35,512 nucleotides of DNA, taken from positions 1 to 35,512 of the forward strand of contig NZ_JACTAC010000032.1 in assembly GCF_014486675.1 (NCBI RefSeq). Reading direction: 5' to 3'. Origin of the DNA: Flavobacterium macrobrachii. Lineage in GTDB: Bacteria; Bacteroidota; Bacteroidia; Flavobacteriales; Flavobacteriaceae. The position numbers and the translations under genes are program-made. Of the stretch, positions 1 to 7,980 are shown piece after piece. Within the stretch, counting starts at the first letter, position 1. Every line of letters begins with the position of its first letter. The notes beneath the pieces were generated by a model. The model made no database searches. It was not told where the DNA came from and saw nothing but the letters and a program-made list of their open reading frames with translations.

Positions 1-133
1 ATAAAATTATTAAAAATTATAAAAAAATGTTAAATTTTTTTGTTATTTTCACACAATATTACTGAAATAATGATTGTTGGAAAATGATTAGAAAATTAGA
101 CAAAAGATTATCCGATATTTTTATTTACGGTTT

Positions 134-793
134 TTGATAGTTTCTATAATTGAAATTATTGCAGAATTTTTTAATGATGTTCAGCTAATATGGATTTTTA
201 AACCAATGTTAATTCCACTTTTATTAGCTTTTTATGTAGTTAAATCAAAAAAAGTAAATTTATTTTTTGTTCTTTCTCTCTTATTTTCATGGATAGCTAA
301 CTTAATATTTATATCTAAAGAAACAAATGATATTCTATTGGGTTCATTTTTCTTTTTAGTTTATAGATCTTTGATTATTTATTTAGTTTTTAAATTGGTT
401 AAATTACCCACAAAAACACCTCTAATACTAGGTTCTATTCCGTTTTTATTTATTTATACTACGGTGTGTTTTTTGTCTTTTGAAGTAATGGGAAATTCTA
501 TATTGGTATTCATCGTGCATACTCTTTTTATTGTATTTTTAGGAGGTTATAGTTTGGGTAGTTTTATTATTACGCCATCTAAATCTAATTTGTATCTATT
601 TGTTAGTACAATGCTTTTTGCAGTTTCTCAATTTGTTTTTGTGTTAAAATTTTATTCAAGATATGATTATTTGTTGCATTCAGTTGCTATGCTGTTATTT
701 GTTGTGGCTCAATTTTATTTAACAAAATTTATTTTGATAAAAGATTCGCCAAAGACAAAGTATGAATTTGTTACAAGTGTAAAAGAATTATAA
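134..793 (+). CDS. YhhN-like multi-pass membrane protein, 5' end probably frame-disrupted
   Basis: A 219-residue, very hydrophobic protein with about seven or eight membrane segments. An IFKP motif near residue 22 and a late SQFVFVLKFYSRYD-type segment near residue 165 resemble the YhhN/TMEM86 (lysoplasmalogenase-like) fold, but the family's usual GD acidic position reads AN (SWIANLIFI), so enzymatic activity is doubtful. The only in-frame start is TTG at 134. An ATG at 84 opens a 17-codon frame (MIRKLDKRLSDIFIYGF) that stops at 135-137; one extra T in the T run at 131-135 would join it to this ORF and give an N-terminus matching in length the paralogue that follows at 800. The family assignment is inferred from motif and topology only. 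Confidence 0.55.
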   Translation: MIVSIIEIIAEFFNDVQLIWIFKPMLIPLLLAFYVVKSKKVNLFFVLSLLFSWIANLIFISKETNDILLGSFFFLVYRSLIIYLVFKLVKLPTKTPLILGSIPFLFIYTTVCFLSFEVMGNSILVFIVHTLFIVFLGGYSLGSFIITPSKSNLYLFVSTMLFAVSQFVFVLKFYSRYDYLLHSVAMLLFVVAQFYLTKFILIKDSPKTKYEFVTSVKEL

Positions 794-799
794 TTTTTT

Positions 800-1480
800 A
801 TGAATAATAGAAAAGTGTTAACAAAGAATTTGATGTATCTATTTTTTATGGTTTTTATCATAGAAGTTACTGCTGAATATTTAGTGTTCAAGCCTTTGAT
901 ATTGATATTTAAACCACTTATTCCATTGGTAATTATAATGATGTACTTGTTTGAAAGTGAAATTAAAAGTAAGATTTATGTTTTGATAATGTTTTTATCA
1001 CTTGTTACCAATTTGCTTTTTATTCCAAATACTGATCAAGCACTTTTTTATGCTTTATTAGTGTTTACATTGCATAGAATTTTATTGATTATTTTTATTT
1101 TGAAAATGAATAAAAAAACTGATTTTGTGCCTTTGATTATAGCGACTTTACCTTTTTTAATTGTTTTTTCGTATTTGTATTTTGAAACACCAACATTTCC
1201 TGAGAATAATTCCATTATATTGATTGTACAAAATGTTTTAATTTCAATTTTTGTAGGTATATCATTGTCAGGTTATGTTATGAATGACAACAAGCAAAAT
1301 TCAATTTTATTAATTAGTGCATTGTTGTTTGTGTTGTTGCAGTTTTCTGTATTTATTGAAAAATTCTATTTAGAAAATGAGTATAGCCAGGTTTTAAGAC
1401 CACTATCAATGTCGTTAAATGCGATGGCTTTCTTCTCGTTTTATCGCTATGTAATTGAAGCTGAAAAAGCAATTAAATAA
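800..1480 (+). CDS. YhhN-like multi-pass membrane protein (tandem paralogue)
   Basis: A 226-residue integral membrane protein, starting at ATG six bases after the stop of the preceding gene, so probably cotranscribed with it. It shares the same plan: a short basic N-terminus, IIEVTAEY in the first helix, IFKPLIPL near residue 36, NLLFIPNTDQA after the third helix, and a late LQFSVFIEKFYLENEY segment. It fits the YhhN/TMEM86-like fold, whose characterised members hydrolyse lysoplasmalogens, but the conserved acidic catalytic position is not evident. The pair looks like an old tandem duplication. Its 3' end overlaps the convergent metallophosphatase gene by 8 bp with no hairpin terminator visible. 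Function is unknown. Confidence 0.6.
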   Translation: MNNRKVLTKNLMYLFFMVFIIEVTAEYLVFKPLILIFKPLIPLVIIMMYLFESEIKSKIYVLIMFLSLVTNLLFIPNTDQALFYALLVFTLHRILLIIFILKMNKKTDFVPLIIATLPFLIVFSYLYFETPTFPENNSIILIVQNVLISIFVGISLSGYVMNDNKQNSILLISALLFVLLQFSVFIEKFYLENEYSQVLRPLSMSLNAMAFFSFYRYVIEAEKAIK

Positions 1481-2387
1481 TAATTGATTTTCCCTCAATT
1501 ATTTTTGATTTATCATTGTTAAAATAAAAATCAATTCGACCGAGATTTAATCCATAACAACCAACCTGATTTACAATAACATCTTTTCCTTCAACATTTT
1601 TTAGAATTGTTGGTTTGTCTAAAAAAGTATGTGTGTGTCCGCCAATAATTAAGTCAATATCTTTAGTAATTGTTGCCAATTTTGTGTCGCTAATTTTTTC
1701 AGGTTCATTTTTATATTGATAACCAAGGTGCGATAGGCAAATTACTAAATCACATTTTTGTTCGTGCTTTAAAATGTTAGTTATATCTTGAGTAATTTCC
1801 ACCGGATTTATATAAACTGCTTCTTTATAATTTCGTTTATCAACTAAACCTTCTAGTTCAACGCCTAGACCAAAAACACCAACTTTAATACCGTTTTTAT
1901 TGAAGATTTTATAGGGTTTTATATGTCCATCAAGTATAGTGTTTTTTAAATCATAATTTGCATTTACAAAACTAAAACTCGCATTGGGTAATTGATTGTA
2001 TAAGCCGTCAATTCCGTTATCAAAGTCATGATTTCCAATAGTTGCCAAATCATATTTCATCATGCTCATTAATTTAAATTCAATTTCACCTCCAAAATAA
2101 TTGAAATAAGGCGTTCCTTGAAAAATATCGCCTGCATCAAGTAAAAGCAAATTGGAATTTTCTTTTCTAATTTGTTCAATTAAAGCAGCTCGACGAGCAA
2201 CTCCGCCCATATTTGGATTTTTTGGATGATTTTCTGGAAAAGGATCAATGTAACTATGAACATCATTCGTGTGCAAAATCGTTAAATGTTTGCTATTTAT
2301 AGTAGAAAAACTACTTAACGAAAGTCCACCAAGTCCTAAAAAAGCTGAACTGATAGCTGTTTTTTGAATAAAATCTCTTCTTTTCAT
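1473..2387 (-). CDS. Metallophosphatase, catalytic half of a split 5'-nucleotidase
   Basis: A 304-residue protein corresponding to the N-terminal metallophosphoesterase domain of UshA-type periplasmic 5'-nucleotidases. The N-terminus has a twin-arginine-like signal (MKRRDFIQKT followed by a hydrophobic stretch to about residue 28). The dinuclear metal-site motifs are all present: D42/H44 in TNDVHS, DAGD at 84-87, GNHD at 118-121, and GGHTH near residue 250. The usual C-terminal nucleotidase domain is absent here and is encoded by the gene immediately upstream, 2 bp away. Expected to act outside the cytoplasm on nucleotides or related phosphoesters; the exact substrate cannot be read from sequence. 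Confidence 0.88.
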   Translation of the reverse strand: MKRRDFIQKTAISSAFLGLGGLSLSSFSTINSKHLTILHTNDVHSYIDPFPENHPKNPNMGGVARRAALIEQIRKENSNLLLLDAGDIFQGTPYFNYFGGEIEFKLMSMMKYDLATIGNHDFDNGIDGLYNQLPNASFSFVNANYDLKNTILDGHIKPYKIFNKNGIKVGVFGLGVELEGLVDKRNYKEAVYINPVEITQDITNILKHEQKCDLVICLSHLGYQYKNEPEKISDTKLATITKDIDLIIGGHTHTFLDKPTILKNVEGKDVIVNQVGCYGLNLGRIDFYFNNDKSKIIEGKSIII

Positions 2388-2389
2388 AA

Positions 2390-3166
2390 TTATTCTTCTT
2401 TTATTCTTTCGTTAGTATTAGCTTTGATTTCTTTATTGGTTTTAAAATAATCAATCATTACGTTTCTCAACTTATAATCCAAATCATATTTTTCAACACT
2501 TTTTTTGAAGAAAACCATGTTGTCGCCACCATTTACGAGGTAATCAGAAGTTACTACGTAATAAATTTTGTTTTTATCCAATGGTTTTCCTTGTACTATA
2601 ATATCTTTTACGCTTTTGTCTTTTGCAATAGTAAAATTCATTCCCGATAATGGATGCGGCTTTTTTTCGGAAACAATATAAGTGGCAATATCTTCAATTT
2701 GTTCACCTTTTAAACCCACAACAATTGTAGTATTTTCAAAAGGCATTACTTCATAAGCTGTTCTAGTAGTGATGTTTCCACTTGGAATGATTGAGCGAAT
2801 TCCACCGTGATTAAGTAAACAAATGTCTATAGTTTTGTTTTCTCTTTTTTGAAAAACGGGATTGGTTTTCTCCAAAGTAATATCCGAAAGAAAATTTCCA
2901 GCCGAGGTTTGCCAAACACCATTTTTATCCAAAGTTATCGGCGCAAACGACAAAACTTGACTTAAATCATCATTGATTTTATCTCGATAGGGTTTGATAA
3001 AGTTTTCAATTTCAGAACTTTCTGAAATAATGTTTTCAATTCCAATTTTTTTGCCTTCAATTCTTGATACATGATACTTTTTTTCTGCACAAGAAAAGAA
3101 AAGCGTAAATGTTAATAATAAAACAAAATGTTTTAATACAACGTTATAGTTTTTTAGTTTTACCAT
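2390..3166 (-). CDS. 5'-nucleotidase C-terminal domain lipoprotein
   Basis: A 258-residue protein carrying the 5'-nucleotidase C-terminal (substrate-binding) domain without the catalytic domain. Diagnostic segments are NHGGIRSIIPSG...ITTRTAYEVMPFENT and YYVVTSDYLVNGGDNM. The N-terminus is a lipoprotein signal (LLLTFTLFFSC), so the mature protein should be lipid-anchored. The reading frame opens at a TTG at 3181, but that TTG lies inside a TAAATTTG -7 promoter box, so the ATG at 3166 (MVKLKNY) is the better start. It is the first gene of a two-gene operon with the Tat-type metallophosphatase; together they rebuild one UshA-like enzyme from two polypeptides. Confidence 0.88.
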   Translation of the reverse strand: MVKLKNYNVVLKHFVLLLTFTLFFSCAEKKYHVSRIEGKKIGIENIISESSEIENFIKPYRDKINDDLSQVLSFAPITLDKNGVWQTSAGNFLSDITLEKTNPVFQKRENKTIDICLLNHGGIRSIIPSGNITTRTAYEVMPFENTTIVVGLKGEQIEDIATYIVSEKKPHPLSGMNFTIAKDKSVKDIIVQGKPLDKNKIYYVVTSDYLVNGGDNMVFFKKSVEKYDLDYKLRNVMIDYFKTNKEIKANTNERIKEE

Positions 3167-3178
3167 CGTAAATGCCAC

Positions 3179-3195
3179 CAAATTTAGTAAATTTG
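3179..3195. promoter_or_regulatory. Divergent, abutting -7 promoter boxes
   Basis: The sequence CAAATTTAGTAAATTTG is an inverted repeat of two TAAATTTG boxes pointing away from each other around a single G. Each fits the Bacteroidota -7 consensus TAnnTTTG and faces a gene at a plausible distance: the nucleotidase lipoprotein at 3166 (minus) and the DUF6913-like gene at 3215 (plus). Neither side has a perfect TTTG -33 element; TTTTA at 3205-3209 read on the minus strand is about 18 bp from its box. Binding at the two promoters should be mutually exclusive. Calls are from consensus matching only. Confidence 0.55.
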
Positions 3196-3214
3196 TAATC
3201 CAAGTAAAAGTACA

Positions 3215-3733
3215 ATGTTTTTCAATTATATCAAGGAACTTTTAACGAAAAAAATAGTTAAGAAAAATTTATCAAATGTAAAACTTTCATCTTCTGATGG
3301 ATTGATAAAAACAGTTGGGATTGTTTTTGACGAAACTTATTTTTATGAGAAAGAAGATTTAGTCAAAGAATTGGTAAGTGAAGGAATTTTGGAAATCAAT
3401 ATTAAAGTTTTGGTTTTTAAGGATAAAATTAAAAAGAACGAAACATTTGACTATCCTGTTTTTAGTTACAAAAATCTAAGTTGGAACGGAAAAATTGAAA
3501 AACTCGAAGTACAACAGTTTGTAAACGAACCGTTTGATTTATTAATAAACTACTATGATATCGAAAAAGCAGCATTATTGTTAGTTTCTCAACTGTCGAA
3601 AGCAAGTTTTAAAGTAGGTTTTAGTGTGGTTGATAAACGGTTAAATCATTTTATGATTGATACCAATGCTGAAAATCACAAAATTTTTCTAAACGAATTG
3701 TTCAAATATTTAAGAATACTTAATAAAATTTAA
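3215..3733 (+). CDS. DUF6913-like conserved Flavobacteriaceae protein
   Basis: A 172-residue soluble protein with no signal peptide or membrane segment. I recognise it as the small conserved gene that commonly precedes dapA in flavobacteria (annotated DUF6913). Visible segments are [22 protein letters not shown], the core [11 protein letters not shown], and [31 protein letters not shown] near the C-terminus. Function is unknown. One base separates its stop from the dapA ATG, so the two are almost certainly translationally coupled. Its promoter is the plus-strand TAAATTTG at 3188. Confidence 0.75.
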   Translation: MFFNYIKELLTKKIVKKNLSNVKLSSSDGLIKTVGIVFDETYFYEKEDLVKELVSEGILEINIKVLVFKDKIKKNETFDYPVFSYKNLSWNGKIEKLEVQQFVNEPFDLLINYYDIEKAALLLVSQLSKASFKVGFSVVDKRLNHFMIDTNAENHKIFLNELFKYLRILNKI

Positions 3734-3734
3734 T

Positions 3735-4619
3735 ATGCAATCACTTATTGGAACTGGAGTTGCTCTAGTTACGCCGTTTAAAAAAGACTTTTCTGTAGAT
3801 GTAGAAGCTTTAAAAAGAATTGTGAATTTCCAAATCGACAACGGAATAGATTACCTTGTTGTACTTGGAACAACCGCTGAAACGGCTACATTAAGTAAAC
3901 AAGAAAAAGAACTTGTAATTCAAACAATTGTTGATTCTAACAATGGAAGATTGCCTTTGGTTCTTGGCGTTGGAAGTAATAATACTCAAGAAGTGATTGA
4001 TGAATTACAAACAAGAAATTTATCTGATTTTACCGCAATACTTTCGGTTTCACCATATTATAACAAACCAACTCAAGAAGGAATTTACCAACATTTTAAA
4101 GCTATTGCCGAAGTTTCGCCTTTACCAATAATTCTTTATAACGTTCCGGGAAGAACAGCAAGTAATATGTTGCCTTCAACGGTTATACGACTCGCAAATG
4201 AATTTAAAAATGTAGTTGCAATAAAAGAAGCTGCTGGCGACATTGTTCAAGCAATGACTTTGATAAAAAATAAGCCAAAAGATTTTCTAGTAATTTCTGG
4301 CGATGATATGATTACGTTGCCAATGGTTTTGGCTGGTGGAGTAGGAGTTATCTCGGTTATAGCAGAAGGTTTTCCAAAAGAATTCTCCGAAATGGTTCGT
4401 CTAGGATTGAATAAAAGGGTAGATGAAGCATACAAAATTCATTATTTGCTTGCAGATTCTATCGATATGATTTTTGAACAAGGAAATCCAGCTGGAATTA
4501 AAGAAATATTCAAATCATTAGGATTATCTGAAAATACAGTTAGATTACCTTTGGTTAATGTTAATGAAGATTTAGCAAATAGATTGTATTATTTTGTGGA
4601 TAGAGTCACTAATATGTAG
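3735..4619 (+). CDS. dapA: 4-hydroxy-tetrahydrodipicolinate synthase
   Basis: A 294-residue (beta/alpha)8-barrel enzyme condensing pyruvate with aspartate semialdehyde, the first committed step of the diaminopimelate/lysine pathway, in the cytoplasm. The catalytic set is complete: T46-T47 in GTTAE (a variation on the usual GTTGE), Y109 in the PYYNKP segment, Y135 and R140 in YNVPGRT, and Schiff-base lysine K164 in AIKEAAG. Length matches the family exactly. It is the second gene of a pair with the DUF6913-like gene, one base upstream. It ends before the bamD promoter; the run of T after the stop has no strong hairpin. Confidence 0.97.
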   Translation: MQSLIGTGVALVTPFKKDFSVDVEALKRIVNFQIDNGIDYLVVLGTTAETATLSKQEKELVIQTIVDSNNGRLPLVLGVGSNNTQEVIDELQTRNLSDFTAILSVSPYYNKPTQEGIYQHFKAIAEVSPLPIILYNVPGRTASNMLPSTVIRLANEFKNVVAIKEAAGDIVQAMTLIKNKPKDFLVISGDDMITLPMVLAGGVGVISVIAEGFPKEFSEMVRLGLNKRVDEAYKIHYLLADSIDMIFEQGNPAGIKEIFKSLGLSENTVRLPLVNVNEDLANRLYYFVDRVTNM

Positions 4620-4646
4620 TCGTTTTTTTAATCGAAAAAAAAATAT

Positions 4647-4676
4647 TTTGTATTCCATAATTAATAACTAAATTTG
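4647..4676 (+). promoter_or_regulatory. Promoter for the bamD-recN operon
   Basis: This is the clearest promoter in the window: TTTG at 4647-4650, an 18-bp spacer, and TAAATTTG at 4669-4676, matching the Bacteroidota consensus (-33 TTTG, -7 TAnnTTTG). Transcription would begin near 4680, leaving a leader of about 50 nt before the bamD ATG. Confidence 0.7.
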
Positions 4677-4732
4677 CAGTTGATTTTTTAAACTCATCAA
4701 AGGCTTTAAAATTGGGCTGAATAATAAATTAA

Positions 4733-5533
4733 ATGAAGAAATTTTTAGTATTTTTTACTTTTGTTTTGCTTTTTTCGTCTTGTAGCGAATACCAAAATGC
4801 ATTGAAATCAGAAGATGTTGCAGTAAAATATGAAGCAGCAGAAAAAATGTTTGAAGCAAAAAAGTACAGCAAAGCCATTCGATTATTTGAACAAATTGCA
4901 CCAGCTTACAAAGGGAAACCTTCAGCAGAGAAAATGTTTTACATGTATTCTCAATCACTGTATTTAACCAAACAATACTATTCAGCAGGTTATCAGTTTG
5001 AGAGTTTTGTAGCAAATTATCCAAAAAGTCAAAAACTAGAAGAAGCATCTTTTCTAGGAGCAAAATGTTATTCTAAACTTTCCCCAGTTTACAGTTTAGA
5101 TCAAATCGATACTTACAAGGCTATTGATAAAATTCAAGCGTTTATAGATGAGTATCCTGAATCGTCTTATTTAGCCGAAGCAAATATTGTTGCAAAAGAT
5201 TTAAGAGAAAAATTAGAAAAAAAAGCCTTTGAAGTAGCTAAACAATATAACACTATTGAAGATTACAAATCAGCTATTGTTGCATTAGATAATTTTATGA
5301 TTAATTATCCAGGAACAATTTACAAAGAAAAAGCATTATACTATAAATTTGATTCTTCATATAAGCTTGCCATTAACAGCGTTCCGTCCAAAATGCAAGA
5401 ACGTTTAGAAGACGCAAAAACTGCTTATAATAATTTGGTAAAATTAAATACCAATTCAGAATTTAAAAATAAAGCCGATGAAATGTTGGCACGAATTGAA
5501 AACGATTTAAAACAATTTTCTAAAATAAATTAG
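4733..5533 (+). CDS. bamD: Outer-membrane assembly lipoprotein BamD
   Basis: A 266-residue lipoprotein: signal sequence with lipobox ending at C17 (LLFSSCSEY), followed by tetratricopeptide-like helical repeats, e.g. AEKMFEAKKYSKAIRLFEQIAPAY, YYSAGYQFESFVANYPKS and YKSAIVALDNFMINYPG. Both sequence and length fit BamD (YfiO), the periplasmic TPR lipoprotein of the BAM complex that works with BamA to insert beta-barrel proteins. It is the first gene of a tight operon; its stop (5531-5533) abuts the rpoZ start. The assignment rests on the TPR pattern, lipobox and gene context. Confidence 0.92.
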   Translation: MKKFLVFFTFVLLFSSCSEYQNALKSEDVAVKYEAAEKMFEAKKYSKAIRLFEQIAPAYKGKPSAEKMFYMYSQSLYLTKQYYSAGYQFESFVANYPKSQKLEEASFLGAKCYSKLSPVYSLDQIDTYKAIDKIQAFIDEYPESSYLAEANIVAKDLREKLEKKAFEVAKQYNTIEDYKSAIVALDNFMINYPGTIYKEKALYYKFDSSYKLAINSVPSKMQERLEDAKTAYNNLVKLNTNSEFKNKADEMLARIENDLKQFSKIN

Positions 5534-5535
5534 TG

Positions 5536-5856
5536 ATGGATTTAAAAAAGACGAATGCACCAGTAAACACAATTACTTACAACAAAAGTCAAATTGAAGA
5601 ACGTACTGGTAACGTTTATGAAGCTATAACAATTATGGCAAAAAGAGCAAATCAAATTAACTCTGAAATCAAAAAAGAATTGATTGAAAAGTTAGATGAA
5701 TTTGCTACTTACAATGATAGTCTTGAAGAAATCTTTGAAAACAAAGAGCAAATAGAAGTATCTAAATTCTATGAGAAATTACCAAAACCTCATGCACTTT
5801 CTGTTCAAGAATGGTTAGACGATAAAATCTATTATAGAAATCCAAACCAAGACTAA
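5536..5856 (+). CDS. rpoZ: DNA-directed RNA polymerase omega subunit (Bacteroidota type)
   Basis: A 106-residue protein from ATG 5536 (an overlapping GTG at 5533 is possible but unnecessary). It has the short conserved omega region, GNVYEAITIMAKRANQI, followed by an acidic extension with KLPKPHALSVQEWLDDKIYYR, which I recognise from Bacteroidota omega-family proteins. Omega helps fold and assemble the beta' subunit of RNA polymerase. The family member is shorter and more divergent than E. coli RpoZ, so identification relies on the Bacteroidota-specific form and on its position between bamD and coaBC. Confidence 0.85.
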   Translation: MDLKKTNAPVNTITYNKSQIEERTGNVYEAITIMAKRANQINSEIKKELIEKLDEFATYNDSLEEIFENKEQIEVSKFYEKLPKPHALSVQEWLDDKIYYRNPNQD

Positions 5857-5862
5857 AAAAGT

Positions 5863-7080
5863 ATGTCGGTTTTAAGCGGAAAAAAAATAGTACTAGGAAT
5901 TTCTGGTGGAATTGCCGCATATAAAACCGCAACATTAGTTAGGTTATTTATAAAAGCAGGTGCACATGTCCAAGTGATAATGACACCTGCTTCTAAGGAT
6001 TTTATAACTCCGTTAACATTATCCACTCTCTCAAAAAATCCTGTATATTCTACTTTTTATAATGAAGATGACGAGAATGCACAGTGGAATAATCACGTTG
6101 AACTTGGTCTTTGGGCTGATTTTATGTTGATTGCTCCAGCAACAGCCAATACGTTGTCAAAAATGGCAAACGGCAATTGTGATAATCTTTTAATTGCTAC
6201 TTATCTATCTGCAAAATGTCCAGTTTACTTTGCGCCAGCTATGGATTTAGACATGTATAAACATCCATCTACGATGACTAGTTTAAAAGCTCTGCAAGAA
6301 TTTGGAAATATCATGATTCCAGCCGAAAGCGGTGAACTTGCCAGCGGATTATCAGGCGAAGGAAGAATGGCAGAACCAGAAAGTATCTTAGCTTTTCTTA
6401 AAAAAGATATCGAAAGTAAACTTCCTCTTAGAGGAAAAAAAATATTGATTACCGCTGGACCAACCTATGAAGCTATTGATCCAGTTCGATTTATAGGAAA
6501 TCATTCTTCTGGAAAAATGGGATTTGATATTGCAAATTGTGCTGCAAATCTTGGTGCAGAAGTTACCTTAATTTCTGGACCAACACATTTAAAACCTGCA
6601 AATTCTTCCATCAATTTAGTTCGAGTTGTTTCTGCACAAGATATGTTTGATGCATGTCATCAGTATTATGAAACATGTAATGTAGCCATTTGTGCCGCAG
6701 CGGTTGCTGATTATAAACCAAAACAAGTAGCCGAACAAAAAATTAAAAAATCAGAAGTCGAATTTTCTATAGAACTCGAAAAAACCAAAGATATATTGGC
6801 TTCTTTAGGTAAAATAAAGAAAAATCAATACTTAATTGGCTTTGCATTAGAAACTGAAAATGAAATTGAAAATGCTAAGTTGAAAATTCAGAAAAAAAAC
6901 TTAGATTTGATTGTTTTAAATTCGCTTCGTGATGAAGGCGCAGGATTTGGAAAATCTACCAATAAAGTAACTTTTATTAGTAACGATTTTGCAATTGAAC
7001 CTCAAGCGCTTAAATCAAAAGAAGAAGTAGCAAATGATATTGTTAACAAAATAATTTCATATTATGAAAAAGACATTTAG
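5863..7080 (+). CDS. coaBC: Bifunctional CoaBC (PPC synthetase / PPC decarboxylase)
   Basis: A 405-residue cytoplasmic flavoprotein making 4'-phosphopantetheine: the C-terminal CoaB half ligates cysteine to phosphopantothenate (CTP-dependent) and the N-terminal CoaC half decarboxylates the product. CoaC features: GISGGIAAYKT at 12-22, catalytic H78 in NHVELG, and PATANT. CoaB features: ITAGPTYEAIDPVRFIGNHSSG from about 196 with the conserved Asn at 213, and AAAVADYKP...KIKK. Two decarboxylase positions differ from the E. coli protein: the PAMN Asn reads Asp (D128, PAMDLDMY) and the ACGD Cys reads Ser (S161, LASGLSG). It overlaps the next gene by 17 bp. Confidence 0.95.
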   Translation: MSVLSGKKIVLGISGGIAAYKTATLVRLFIKAGAHVQVIMTPASKDFITPLTLSTLSKNPVYSTFYNEDDENAQWNNHVELGLWADFMLIAPATANTLSKMANGNCDNLLIATYLSAKCPVYFAPAMDLDMYKHPSTMTSLKALQEFGNIMIPAESGELASGLSGEGRMAEPESILAFLKKDIESKLPLRGKKILITAGPTYEAIDPVRFIGNHSSGKMGFDIANCAANLGAEVTLISGPTHLKPANSSINLVRVVSAQDMFDACHQYYETCNVAICAAAVADYKPKQVAEQKIKKSEVEFSIELEKTKDILASLGKIKKNQYLIGFALETENEIENAKLKIQKKNLDLIVLNSLRDEGAGFGKSTNKVTFISNDFAIEPQALKSKEEVANDIVNKIISYYEKDI

Positions 7081-7951
7081 TGTATTTTTGTTGTTGTTTT
7101 TTTGCTCAGTAAACGCTCAGCAATTAAATTGTACCGTTCAAATTAATACTGACAAAGTTGCTACAACCAATAATCAGATTTTTAAAAATTTACAAGTTGC
7201 TATTAGTGATTTTGTAAATAAAACTGATTTTACTGGAGAAGCATTGAAGCAACATGAAAAAATAAGTTGTTCTATGGTTATTATTATTAATAGTTTTGAA
7301 AATAATAACTTTTCTGCTTCAATCCAAGTTCAATCGAATCGTCCAGTCTTTAATTCAACTTATTCAACTCCTGTATTCAATTTTAATGATAATGATTTTT
7401 CGTTTAGATATACTGAATTTGAAAATTTAATTTTTAATCCAGCAACATTTGAATCAAATTTAGTTTCTATGTTATCTTTTTATAGTTATATAATATTAGG
7501 ATTAGATGCTGATACATATAAATTAAATGGTGGACGAGATTGGCTAGATTTAGCGCTTCAAATTCAAACTGCTGCGCAACAAGGAGGTTACCGCGGTTGG
7601 AGTCAATCTGATGGCAATCAAAATCGATTTTTTTTAATAAATGATATACTTTCTGGTACATTTCAACCTTTTCGAGATGCACTTTATGCATATCATAGAA
7701 ACGGATTGGATATAATGACAGAAGATATAAAAATAGCAAAAGAAAATATAATTGGTGCAGTTGAAATTCTTTCTTCCATATATTCTTCTCGACCAAATGC
7801 ATTCTTAACCAGAGTTTTTTTTGATGCTAAATCCGATGAAATAGTCTCGGTTTTATCTGGTGGACCAAATATGGATATTAGAACTTTTGTTGATAAATTA
7901 AACAGAATTTCTCCCGTAAATTCAAGTAAATGGACAACAATTAGATTGTGA
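7064..7951 (+). CDS. porD: PorD-like T9SS-associated protein (DUF4835)
   Basis: A 295-residue secreted protein with an N-terminal signal peptide (KKTFSVFLLLFFCSVNAQ). The body carries segments I associate with DUF4835: QLNCTVQIN, FTGEALKQHEKISCSM, FENLIFNPATFESNLVSMLSFYSYIILGLDAD, and GGRDWLDLALQIQTAAQQGGYRGW. DUF4835 proteins are annotated as PorD, linked to the Bacteroidota type IX secretion system; the precise role is not established from sequence. The start lies 17 bp inside coaBC, which gives the full signal peptide. The two T9SS-sorted proteins downstream make a working T9SS in this organism likely. The symbol is used on family recognition, not proof. Confidence 0.75.
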   Translation: MKKTFSVFLLLFFCSVNAQQLNCTVQINTDKVATTNNQIFKNLQVAISDFVNKTDFTGEALKQHEKISCSMVIIINSFENNNFSASIQVQSNRPVFNSTYSTPVFNFNDNDFSFRYTEFENLIFNPATFESNLVSMLSFYSYIILGLDADTYKLNGGRDWLDLALQIQTAAQQGGYRGWSQSDGNQNRFFLINDILSGTFQPFRDALYAYHRNGLDIMTEDIKIAKENIIGAVEILSSIYSSRPNAFLTRVFFDAKSDEIVSVLSGGPNMDIRTFVDKLNRISPVNSSKWTTIRL

Positions 7952-7952
7952 T

Positions 7953-7980
7953 TTTCTACTTCTCAATTTAATTTTTAATT
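7953..7980 (+). repeat. Four degenerate 7-nt units before recN
   Basis: The 29-bp junction between the porD-like gene and recN can be read as TTTCTAC, TTCTCAA, TTTAATT, TTTAATT, ending at the recN ATG. The last two units are identical. This is a weaker example of the heptamer arrays found at junctions in 20.9-27.6 kb. Confidence 0.35.

Noticed and set aside
3621..3735. Lysine riboswitch ahead of dapA
   Set aside because: The dapA ATG follows the preceding gene's stop by one base, so there is no leader in which a riboswitch could lie.
4755..5063. Minus-strand ORF inside bamD, and similar antisense ORFs elsewhere (e.g. 7467-7802, 28564-28887, 21382-21744)
   Set aside because: They lie opposite well-supported genes, and their translations show no recognisable domain; they are shadows of coding composition.
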